A stretch of DNA of 8,753 bases from Gammaproteobacteria bacterium (lineage in GTDB: Bacteria; Pseudomonadota; Gammaproteobacteria; HK1). The notes below the pieces were generated by a model. The model was not told the DNA's origin, did not search any database, and saw only the letters and a list, made by a program, of their open reading frames with translations. The position numbers and the translations under genes were made by a program. The stretch lies in contig JABDQX010000166.1 of the NCBI GenBank assembly GCA_013042035.1, positions 1 through 8,753 on the forward strand, in the 5' to 3' direction. Below, in pieces: positions 1 through 5,739 of the stretch; the first letter of the stretch is position 1, and each line of letters opens with the position of its first letter.

Positions 1-106
1 GGAGTGTAGCGAGCTACATGACGCGATTTTTGACTCTTTCGCAACGCAGCGGGCCACAATTCGGGGGCCGCCGCAGTAGACTGGGGATTTTTCAGACACG
101 CTCTTA
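1..106. repeat. Possible end of a dispersed intergenic repeat or IS-derived element
   Basis: No gene is seen before position 132. The stretch opens with a small perfect palindrome, TGTAGC-GA-GCTACA (5-18), and ends with GGGGATTTTTCAGACACGCTCTTAG-like sequence at about 82-106. That arrangement, a short palindrome followed about 80 bases later by a TTTTTCA-C-CTCTTAG end, resembles small dispersed intergenic repeats or IS termini that I recall from gammaproteobacteria. The assignment rests on resemblance only. The left part lies outside the window, so no partner inverted repeat or target duplication can be seen. Confidence 0.25.
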
Positions 107-131
107 GATTCATACCTATGCGAAAGTCGCC

Positions 132-1601
132 ATGTTGACACCTGAACCGCCCCCCGGACTCCGGGAAACGGCATTTCGCAAGATCTGTGAAAACGGCTTT
201 GGCGATGGTTACAATGCGTATGCCTATTCTGCGGTCTGGTTCAGGGAACATCTGTATATAGGTACCTCACGGGCAAACCTGTGCCTGTTGAAGTTTGCCA
301 TGCCATTTGTCCGAATCGACACATGGCCGGTGGACTGCCCATACCAAAATTATACCCGCGCCTTCGAAAGATTGGCCGCCAGAGGGGAAATATGGCGATA
401 TGATCCGATTACCTCCCTATGGGAACGCCTTTTTCGAGCCCCTTTTGTGCGTGATGGCGAAGGTGTTCGGTTCAGTCGGGATCTAGGCTATCGAGGCATG
501 ACCGTTTTCCAGGGGCGCTCGGATCAGGCCCCCGCTCTCTATGTGGCCAGTTGGGCTCGTTCTCGTGGGCAAGGACCCGAGATCCTCCGCAGCACCGATG
601 GCCGTGTGTTTACTCCCGTGGCAAAGCCACGCTTCAAAAGTGCAAGGGAAGATATTACCGTAACGGCGATTCGAGCCCTGACGCCCTATAAGGGCAGGTT
701 GTTTACGGCCCCGACAGGCGCCAGCAAGGGAAATGTCAACATGGCTTGGACATCGTTGATATTCGAAACAGCCGATCCGGTATCGGGACAATGGTATTCC
801 GTTAACGATCCGGGGTTCGAGCGACCACCCGAGGTGGCGGTGATCTATGAAATGGCGGTTTGCCATGATTATTTATATGCCGGTACCGGAGGGATCAACG
901 GCTTTCAGATTTGGCGAACACAGGCCGAGGGCTCTCCTCCCTACAAATGGGAAAAAATTCTTTCCAACGGCGCGGGCAGGGGGGCGCTGAATCAGGGTGT
1001 CGTGAGCATGATTGCTTATAAGGATTGTCTTTATGTGGGTACCGGCATCCAAAATGGTGGCTATGACCATCGTTGGAAAATAGGTCCCGCCGCCGCGGAG
1101 ATCATCCGGATTCATGCCGATGGCCAGTGGGATATCGTGATCGGTAGTGCCCGGGACGGAAAGGAACCCATCAGTGGTTTTGGCGCCGGATTCAATAACT
1201 ACTTTTGTGGCTACATCTGGCGAATGGGTATTCATGAGGGTTGGCTGTATGTGGGGACCATGGACTGGAGTGTTATCCTGCGCTTCGTGGATCTGGAAAA
1301 CAAACCGATGAAAAGCGCCCGTTTGCTGGCGGAAATGGGGGTGGAACGCTTCATTGATTACCAGGGTGGTTTCGATCTGTGGCGAACCTGGGATGGAGAG
1401 AATTGGTTGCCCGTCACCAAAACGGGATTCGGCAACCCCTTCAATTATGGCTGTCGTAATATCGTTTCCACACCGCATGGCCTTTTCATTTGTACAGCGA
1501 ATCCCTTTGGCCCCAAGGTTGCGACCCGAATCGGGAAAGAGTGGAAATGGGCGTATCGGGACAATCCCCATGGCGGTCTTGAAGTCTGGCAGGGTGGCTG
1601 A
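132..1601 (+). CDS. Cytoplasmic seven-bladed beta-propeller protein of unknown function
   Basis: I do not recognise a named gene. The protein has 489 residues and a clear internal repeat. A strand of the type L-[YF]-x-[GA]-T occurs seven times: LYIGTS at 41, LYVASW at 136, LFTAPT at 190, LYAGTG at 248, LYVGTG at 300, LYVGTM at 372 and LFICTA at 451. Each is followed by an outer-strand motif of the EIWR type: EIWRY 86, EILRS 150, LIFET 209, QIWRT 259, EIIRI 323, DLWRT 415 and LEVWQ 483. Seven paired motifs point to a seven-bladed propeller. There is no signal peptide or membrane segment, so it is probably cytoplasmic. A propeller can bind a protein or ligand; no catalytic residues can be assigned. 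The next gene starts 2 nt after the stop, so the two are probably co-transcribed. The ATG at 132 has only a weak upstream GAAAG as a possible ribosome site. Its place before two sulfotransferases and an ACP suggests a role in the same pathway, which is inference. Confidence 0.85.
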   Translation: MLTPEPPPGLRETAFRKICENGFGDGYNAYAYSAVWFREHLYIGTSRANLCLLKFAMPFVRIDTWPVDCPYQNYTRAFERLAARGEIWRYDPITSLWERLFRAPFVRDGEGVRFSRDLGYRGMTVFQGRSDQAPALYVASWARSRGQGPEILRSTDGRVFTPVAKPRFKSAREDITVTAIRALTPYKGRLFTAPTGASKGNVNMAWTSLIFETADPVSGQWYSVNDPGFERPPEVAVIYEMAVCHDYLYAGTGGINGFQIWRTQAEGSPPYKWEKILSNGAGRGALNQGVVSMIAYKDCLYVGTGIQNGGYDHRWKIGPAAAEIIRIHADGQWDIVIGSARDGKEPISGFGAGFNNYFCGYIWRMGIHEGWLYVGTMDWSVILRFVDLENKPMKSARLLAEMGVERFIDYQGGFDLWRTWDGENWLPVTKTGFGNPFNYGCRNIVSTPHGLFICTANPFGPKVATRIGKEWKWAYRDNPHGGLEVWQGG

Positions 1602-1603
1602 CA

Positions 1604-2134
1604 GTGACGGAAATAGACATAACGCGAGAAAAGCGCCGGCGGGTTCTTGAACGGCTGCGTGGGCGGATAGCGGATGAAACCCGGAGGGAACCCGAGTCGG
1701 ATCTCCATAATTTCGGCGCCATGCTCTCGTTTATTCATGTGGCGCCGGACGACGAGTCGGAAGACGATCTCGACGAGATAAAAAACAAATTATCGGTGTT
1801 TCGTCAGCACCGTCAAAAACGATCGATGGCCGAGACATCTCCGGTAGCCGAAACCGCCCGTGACTCGGAATCGGATCGACAAGATTCATCCACCGACGAA
1901 ATTTCCGGATTTGCCAATCTGATTCAAGAATTGCCGCACATTAGACACAATCTCGGTGCTTGGCTGGGCGGCATGGAAGGGGAACATGATTTTGGCAATA
2001 CTTCCCTCGAAGAGTTGGAAAGGTTGCGTTTGGAACTCAAGTATCGTTTGAATATGCTGAACATATTTGCCAAGGCAACTGCTCGGGAATTGGATGCCCT
2101 TAATCTCCATATACAGGCCGGCAGGCAAATGTAG
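1604..2134 (+). CDS. Acidic protein with C-terminal coiled coil, unknown function
   Basis: The protein has 176 residues and starts with GTG 2 nt after the upstream stop, with AGGGTGG about 7-13 nt upstream as a possible ribosome site. A basic N-terminal helix (about 8-28, KRRRVLERLRGR) is followed by an acidic, low-complexity linker (about 47-100, rich in D, E and S). A short segment, GFANLIQELPHIRHNLGAWLGG, lies at about 102-123. The C-terminus is a long amphipathic helix at 134-170, with leucines at heptad-like spacing (LEELERLRLELKYRLNMLN). No enzyme motif is present. The layout of two helical ends joined by a disordered acidic linker would suit an adaptor or a docking protein, but that is inference. 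Tight spacing to the propeller gene suggests the two proteins act together. Confidence 0.75.
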   Translation: MTEIDITREKRRRVLERLRGRIADETRREPESDLHNFGAMLSFIHVAPDDESEDDLDEIKNKLSVFRQHRQKRSMAETSPVAETARDSESDRQDSSTDEISGFANLIQELPHIRHNLGAWLGGMEGEHDFGNTSLEELERLRLELKYRLNMLNIFAKATARELDALNLHIQAGRQM

Positions 2135-2175
2135 CTCTACGTGGTATGCAAAACTCATCTTGCATATCCTGTAAA

Positions 2176-2205
2176 TTACTAGGACCGCGAAAACTAAAGC
2201 GAGAT
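2176..2205 (-). repeat. 30-nt dispersed repeat, copy A
   Basis: Read on the minus strand this matches 4884-4913 on the plus strand at 26 of 30 positions (core GCTTTAGTTT, then GCGGTC-TAGTAA). Its first 20 nt also form the left arm of the inverted repeat 2186-2261. The same sequence at two loci and in both orientations marks it as a dispersed repeat rather than a chance hairpin. Confidence 0.6.
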
Positions 2206-2261
2206 ATTCTCATCGTATTACAGTTAGATACAGTGCCGGCCATCTCGCTTTAGTTTTCGCG
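2186..2261. repeat. Perfect 20-bp inverted repeat (large stem-loop)
   Basis: Arms 2186-2205 and 2242-2261 are exact reverse complements over 20 bp (CGCGAAAACTAAAGCGAGAT on the left), separated by 36 nt. If transcribed it would form a very stable stem between the coiled-coil gene and the sulfotransferase gene. It has no T run directly after it, so it is not a canonical terminator. One arm belongs to a dispersed repeat found again at 4884-4913, so two opposed copies of a mobile or repeated sequence may have created the hairpin. Confidence 0.8.
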
Positions 2262-2278
2262 TAGTTAATATTTCCGGT

Positions 2279-2303
2279 TCCGGCCATGCCGGATTGGTTT
2301 TTT
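2279..2303 (+). terminator. Rho-independent terminator-like hairpin just before the sulfotransferase start
   Basis: A 6-bp perfect GC-rich stem (TCCGGC, loop CAT, GCCGGA; 2279-2293) is followed by TTGG and then six T residues (2298-2303). The ATG of the next gene is at 2306. Its position suits termination of the propeller/coiled-coil transcript, or attenuation of read-through into the sulfotransferase gene. The stem is short and the T run begins 4 nt after it, so efficiency is uncertain. Confidence 0.5.
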
Positions 2304-2305
2304 CC

Positions 2306-3262
2306 ATGACGAACAGACCTCTTATTATTCTATCCCCGCCTCGCTCATTTTCCTCGGTAGTCTCGACAATGCTCGGGCAGCATCCTGAATTGTACGGTTT
2401 CCCGGAACTGCATCTGTTCGTTGGGGATACCGTGCGTGAGGTGTTGGACCGCGAGTACAAACATGGAAATTATGGGGGCCCCCCGGGGGTGTTGCGGACA
2501 TTGGCGCAACTGCATGATGGTGTCCAGACGAGCGCCACGATTTTGCGGGCAATTGGTTGGTTGATCGGGCACCAGGATTGGGGATCGAAGGCACTTTTGG
2601 ATTACCTTCTGGAAAAGGTTGCGCCGCGAATTGGTGTAGAGAAAAGCCCCGTAACGTGTGCCAGGCCTTTATGGATAGAGCGGGCATATACCTCTTATCC
2701 ACAGGCATATTATCTGCATCTGACGCGCCATCCTGTACCGACCCGGCAGTCCATGGCCGAATTTTTCGAGAATAATCGAAGGCGGAAAGGGCGAACGAGC
2801 GGGCGCGATGATATGATGGATCGTCTGATGAGCTGGTATATTATGCACAATAATATCGCAAGCTTTACCAATGGGTTACCCACAGGCCAAACGCTGCGAG
2901 TCAGAGGCGAAGATATCCTTTCCGAACCGGATACGTATCTTCCCCAGATTTGCGAATGGCTTGGGATTCGTACCGATCGGGAAGCAATTCTCGCCATGAA
3001 GCATCCCGAATTATCACCCTACGCTCTTCCGGGTCCCATGCCCGCCCCTGGAGGGAATGATCCCAAATTCATGCAAAGTCCCGCGTTACGGGTGGGCAGG
3101 ATTCGGGAACCATCCTTCGATGCGTTTATCGAGAGCACTCAAGTGCAATGGCTATCCGAAGCGCTAAGGGAAGAATTCGAGGAGATCGGGCTCTCTCTTG
3201 CCACGGAGCGTGAAGTTGCCGATGAGGTGGCGGATTTTGCCCATCATCTCGGGTATTTTTGA
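2306..3262 (+). CDS. PAPS-dependent sulfotransferase family protein
   Basis: A 318-residue single-domain sulfotransferase of the Sulfotransfer_3 type. It would transfer a sulfuryl group from PAPS to a hydroxyl or similar group of an unknown acceptor. The N-terminal strand RPLIILS leads into the 5'-phosphosulfate loop SPPRSFSS (10-17), in which F replaces the more usual G of PRSGTT-like loops. Then come GHPELYGFPELHLF-like sequence (24-38), VEKSP (111-115) and the 3'-phosphate motif HLTRHPVPTRQSM, with R141 and S149. RGEDILSEP (200-208) and a C-terminal YALPGPMPAPGGNDP region complete the fold. I chose ATG 2306 over an in-frame TTG at 2294, because the TTG lies between the terminator-like stem and its T run and ATG still leaves the PAPS loop intact. 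No good Shine-Dalgarno precedes either start. The GHP-[x]6-PELHL segment is shared with the downstream ACP-linked enzyme, so the two are related. No signal peptide; cytoplasmic. Confidence 0.9.
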   Translation: MTNRPLIILSPPRSFSSVVSTMLGQHPELYGFPELHLFVGDTVREVLDREYKHGNYGGPPGVLRTLAQLHDGVQTSATILRAIGWLIGHQDWGSKALLDYLLEKVAPRIGVEKSPVTCARPLWIERAYTSYPQAYYLHLTRHPVPTRQSMAEFFENNRRRKGRTSGRDDMMDRLMSWYIMHNNIASFTNGLPTGQTLRVRGEDILSEPDTYLPQICEWLGIRTDREAILAMKHPELSPYALPGPMPAPGGNDPKFMQSPALRVGRIREPSFDAFIESTQVQWLSEALREEFEEIGLSLATEREVADEVADFAHHLGYF

Positions 3263-3331
3263 CGTTGTAGGCTGTAGGCTCCTTTGTGCGGCTTTTTATA
3301 AATCGGGCGCGAATCAAAATGTGATTTATCG

Positions 3332-4666
3332 ATGGGAAACAATCAACCAATCGCCACCTCGAAAGACACCTTGCCCGTGATTCGCGAAAGAATCATCACT
3401 ATCGTGGAAAGGCTGCTCCAAGACCATTGGGGCGATGATGATTTTGAGGAAGGTGTCCAGGGAAACCTGCGGCTTATCGCCGATATCGGCCTGACCTCCG
3501 TCGACTTCGTGACGCTTTTCGTTGCCATCGAAGAGGAATGGGGTCAGAAAATCGGTTTCCACGATCTCATCATGGTTGCCGGAAAGTATGTCGATGACCT
3601 TTCCATCGACGAAATCGCGGCTTACGTCGAAAAAAAGCACGCTGACATACCGGATGCCGATGGAGATTTATCTCCTCCGGGCAATGATTGTGTTCCGGAA
3701 AAGGCAACAATAGATCACAAAACCATTGCGCGTTTTCGACAAATCATCCCGGAACCCCTGCCACGGACAGGTTCGGCTATCAGAAACAAACGGGTGATTT
3801 TCCTGCTTTCGGCCCCGCGTACCGGATCGACCCTGTTGCAGGCCATTCTCGCCGGTCATCCACGTTTGTTTGCCCCCCCGGAGTTGCACCTTCTGCTGTA
3901 TGCAACGCTCGATGAAAGGCGTGATGTTCTGTCCGTCGATAACCGGACGCATTTCCTGAACGGCACCATCCGTGCCCTGATGGAACTCGATGGCATGACT
4001 GCCGAACAAGCGGCGCGCCTGATGGCCACATGGGAAGATAAAGGGATTCGGGTCGATGAATTCTACGGGATGTTACAACAGCGATTGGGGGAAGATCGGT
4101 GTCTCGTGGATAAGACGCCCGTTTATGGCTATTCCCCGGATGTGCTGCGACGTGCCGAGTCGGACTTCATCGAGCCTTTTTTTATACACCTCGTTCGTCA
4201 CCCTTGCGGCATGGCCCTTTCTTTTGCCGATGCGAAACTCGATCGTTTTGCACCTTTCATGCGCAGACACGAGGAGGAATTTTCCCGCTGGCAATTTGCC
4301 GAGCTGGCGTGGCTGGTGTGCAATCAGAATATCGTTGATTTTCTCCAGGATGTCCCCGGGCATCGCTGGTTCCGCGTCAAATACGAGGATGTGATCACTG
4401 ATCCCGTGGCGACTGTCCATGATCTGTGCCGATCCCTTGGCGTGGATTTTGTCCCAAATATGCTAAACGCCTATGACGACAAAACCAAACGGATGACCGA
4501 CGGATTGGGAACCGTTTCCCGGATGAGCGGCGATCTCAAGTTCCATCTACATACACACATCGATCCCGATGTTGCATTTCGTTGGAAGCGGTTTGTATCG
4601 GAAGATATGCCGAGCGATGTTACCTGGGCGTTGGCGGAACTGTTGGGATATCGGAAAGGTGGCTGA
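3332..4666 (+). CDS. Acyl carrier protein-sulfotransferase fusion
   Basis: A 444-residue two-domain protein. Residues about 14-101 form an acyl carrier protein: helix VIRERIITIVERLL, the phosphopantetheine site DIGLTSVDFV with Ser56, and helix 3 EEIAAYVEKKH-like sequence. The usual DSL is TSV here, with the attachment serine kept. A linker of about 45 residues (105-150) leads to a sulfotransferase domain: PAPS loop SAPRTGST (160-167), GHPRLFAPPELHLLLY (175-190), VDKTP (259-263), the 3'-phosphate motif HLVRHPCGMALSF with R289 and S297, and KYEDVITDP near 370. The likely role is sulfation of an acyl chain held on the ACP by thioester, as in the CurM and Ols ACP/ST modules. Unlike those, no thioesterase follows, since the protein ends soon after the ST domain. 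The gene lies 69 nt after the first sulfotransferase. No Shine-Dalgarno precedes the ATG, and a small ATAAATC/GATTTAT inverted repeat (3298-3329) lies just before it. Confidence 0.9.
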   Translation: MGNNQPIATSKDTLPVIRERIITIVERLLQDHWGDDDFEEGVQGNLRLIADIGLTSVDFVTLFVAIEEEWGQKIGFHDLIMVAGKYVDDLSIDEIAAYVEKKHADIPDADGDLSPPGNDCVPEKATIDHKTIARFRQIIPEPLPRTGSAIRNKRVIFLLSAPRTGSTLLQAILAGHPRLFAPPELHLLLYATLDERRDVLSVDNRTHFLNGTIRALMELDGMTAEQAARLMATWEDKGIRVDEFYGMLQQRLGEDRCLVDKTPVYGYSPDVLRRAESDFIEPFFIHLVRHPCGMALSFADAKLDRFAPFMRRHEEEFSRWQFAELAWLVCNQNIVDFLQDVPGHRWFRVKYEDVITDPVATVHDLCRSLGVDFVPNMLNAYDDKTKRMTDGLGTVSRMSGDLKFHLHTHIDPDVAFRWKRFVSEDMPSDVTWALAELLGYRKGG

Positions 4667-4747
4667 AGGCCGGTTCTATAGTTTCTACGCCTACTGAAGG
4701 TTAAGGCGATTTGTGTCAAAGAACATACCAGCTTGCTTGTCCTTTTG

Positions 4748-4829
4748 CCGGTCTTGTGCGTTACGTCAACAGTTGCATAGAACGACTATGCGCCTGTTAC
4801 TAAGGGCGCAAAAAGTAAGGCAAGACTGG
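4748..4829. repeat. Nested inverted repeat (hairpin within hairpin)
   Basis: The inner arms AACAGTTGCATAG (4768-4780) and CTATGCGCCTGTT (4786-4798) pair at 11 of 13 positions around a 5-nt loop. The outer arms CCGGTCTTG (4748-4756) and CAAGACTGG (4821-4829) pair at 8 of 9, the exception being a possible G-U pair. This 82-nt arrangement could be a structured RNA, a mobile element end, or a recombination hairpin such as those recognised by Y1 transposases. Its identity is not known. Confidence 0.55.
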
Positions 4830-4883
4830 TTACTTTATATGCAGCTGTAATACAAACATTTTTCGCATATTTCAGAACCAGGG

Positions 4884-4913
4884 ATCTTGCTTTAGTTTCA
4901 GCGGTCTTAGTAA
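4884..4913 (+). repeat. 30-nt dispersed repeat, copy B
   Basis: Matches the reverse complement of 2176-2205 at 26 of 30 positions. It abuts and slightly overlaps the direct repeat that starts at 4911. Confidence 0.6.
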
Positions 4914-4947
4914 CCGCCGCTTACACACTTTTCCGCTCTGTGCTCTC
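4911..4947 (+). repeat. Direct repeat bracketing the ATPase region, left copy
   Basis: TAACCGCCG (4911-4919), a 7-nt variable gap, then 21 nt (4927-4947, core TTTTCCGCTCTGTGCTCTC) that recur exactly at 8586-8606. At the right locus the gap is 5 nt. The CTCTGTG-rich core resembles a low-complexity repeat common in intergenic regions of many bacteria. Confidence 0.65.
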
Positions 4948-5008
4948 TGTACTACTATCCAGCGGATTCTTATTTTTTGTGAACATTTTTTACCATCCCT
5001 GGCCCTGT

Positions 5009-5030
5009 ATCCCGGCATCCATGCCGGGAT
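5009..5030. repeat. REP-like palindrome
   Basis: ATCCCGGCAT-CC-ATGCCGGGAT is a perfect 10-bp inverted repeat with a 2-nt centre, followed by GACGGCAG. This CCCGGCATnnATGCCGGG with GATGAC flank is a well-known kind of intergenic palindromic repeat in proteobacteria. Confidence 0.75.
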
Positions 5031-5078
5031 GACGGCAGCAGCAAAATTAAAAGCGACCGATCTGAATAACGCCGCTCC

Positions 5079-5247
5079 GGGGTATCCATCTAACCGGAGT
5101 CAGGATAGCTTGACATGATGGATCATCCTGGCGCATCAGCATCTTATTGATTCCGCTTAATTTCTCAGTGGTGGGGCTATGAGAATCAACTCCAAACTGC
5201 CAAATAACGGGTAACAGGGTGACCAACTCCGGTTAAATGGATACCCC
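5079..5247. mobile_element. MITE-like element with 22-bp terminal inverted repeats
   Basis: The left end 5079-5100 (GGGGTATCCATCTAACCGG...) and the right end 5226-5247 (...CCGGTTAAATGGATACCCC) are inverted repeats matching at 21 of 22 positions. They enclose 125 nt with no gene. The size and inverted ends suit a non-autonomous miniature element or an internally deleted IS. No clear target-site duplication flanks it. The right end abuts an IS630-like transposase N-terminus, so it may have inserted there or be part of the same deleted element. Confidence 0.6.
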
Positions 5248-5306
5248 AGATACCCCAAACTTTCACGCTCTTCTAATGAAAAGCGCACCACATATCGTTT
5301 TTTCAT
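5157..5306 (-). pseudogene. IS630-type transposase N-terminal remnant
   Basis: A 49-codon reading frame begins at ATG 5306 after GAAGGACAGAAGGA, a good ribosome site. Its first 17 residues, MKKRYVVRFSLEERESL, resemble the N-terminus of IS630-family transposases, which commonly begin MKKYIVxLSxEERxxL. After that the frame runs into the right end of the inverted-repeat element at 5247 and loses all resemblance, stopping at 5157. The rest of the helix-turn-helix and the DDE domain are absent. The match covers few residues, so the family call is moderate. Confidence 0.45.
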
Positions 5307-5355
5307 TCCTTCTGTCCTTCAATAGGTTACTTTGCTCTATTGAAGAACGATCTTA

Positions 5356-5517
5356 TCATCCCTGCTTATCAGATGGATCGACCACTAGCAGCGAAAGCTC
5401 CTTGGCCTGAACCGCTGCCAACAGGGCAAAGACCGCTTCTGTTTCAACCCTGATGCGAGGATGGGACTGGTTGTCGAGCGGGCGCTGCAAGCAGCAATTA
5501 TCAAGATAAACGCGCAT
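5356..5517 (-). pseudogene. Truncated PIN-like domain protein (53 codons)
   Basis: The frame begins at ATG 5517 and stops at TGA 5356. The sequence MRVYLDNCCLQRPLDNQSHP, continuing RIRVETEAVFALLAAVQAKELSLLVV, matches the conserved start of a family of PIN-like proteins (typically MKVYLDNCCxNRPFDDQxxxRIRLEAEA). The strand VYLDNCC includes the first acidic residue of a PIN active site (D6). Full members are roughly 140-170 residues. Here the resemblance ends near residue 46 and the remaining acidic residues are missing. It is therefore probably a decayed remnant, not an active nuclease. A short GGGA lies just upstream of the ATG. The break lies about 50 nt before the IS630-like fragment, consistent with disruption by mobile elements. 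Confidence 0.7.
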
Positions 5518-5651
5518 GGTCCCAATTCTATTGCAGTTTGAGCAAGAAGACCAATTTACGTATAACCTAGAATATTACGCCTCACTCGGAGCGTGCCCGA
5601 TAAATCGAATTTTTGTGTTTTTCGGTGGCCTATCCATGGATGCAGCCAAAT

Positions 5652-5700
5652 GATTTATCGCGCATCAACCGGGCGCGGGGGATCGAAGACGCGATAAATC
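5652..5700. repeat. 11-bp inverted repeat downstream of the first ATPase gene
   Basis: Arms GATTTATCGCG (5652-5662) and CGCGATAAATC (5690-5700) are perfect complements around 27 nt. It lies 40-88 nt past the stop of the minus-strand ATPase gene and could act as a 3'-end structure. No T run follows on the minus strand, so it is not a canonical terminator. A related CGATAAATCG occurs at 5598-5607. Confidence 0.5.
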
Positions 5701-5739
5701 GTGTATTGCGGATATCGAACCCTTTTTCGTCCGGCCTCG

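Larger units (their letters stand above)
4667..5355. other. Gene-poor spacer with repeats and element debris
   Basis: No intact gene is supported on either strand in this stretch. From left to right it holds a nested hairpin (4748-4829), a dispersed repeat copy (4884-4913), one copy of a ~36-bp direct repeat (4911-4947), a GGCAT-type palindrome (5009-5030), a 169-bp element with inverted ends (5079-5247) and an IS630-like transposase fragment (5157-5306). No convincing terminator was found directly after the ACP-sulfotransferase gene. Confidence 0.7.

Noticed and set aside
2..79. Open frame reaching TAG at 77-79 from the left edge
   Set aside because: About 25 codons in what looks like a dispersed repeat; no family resemblance.
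873..1571. 232-codon open frame antisense to the propeller gene
   Set aside because: The plus-strand gene has a seven-fold repeat pattern that explains the region. The antisense translation has no recognisable motif.
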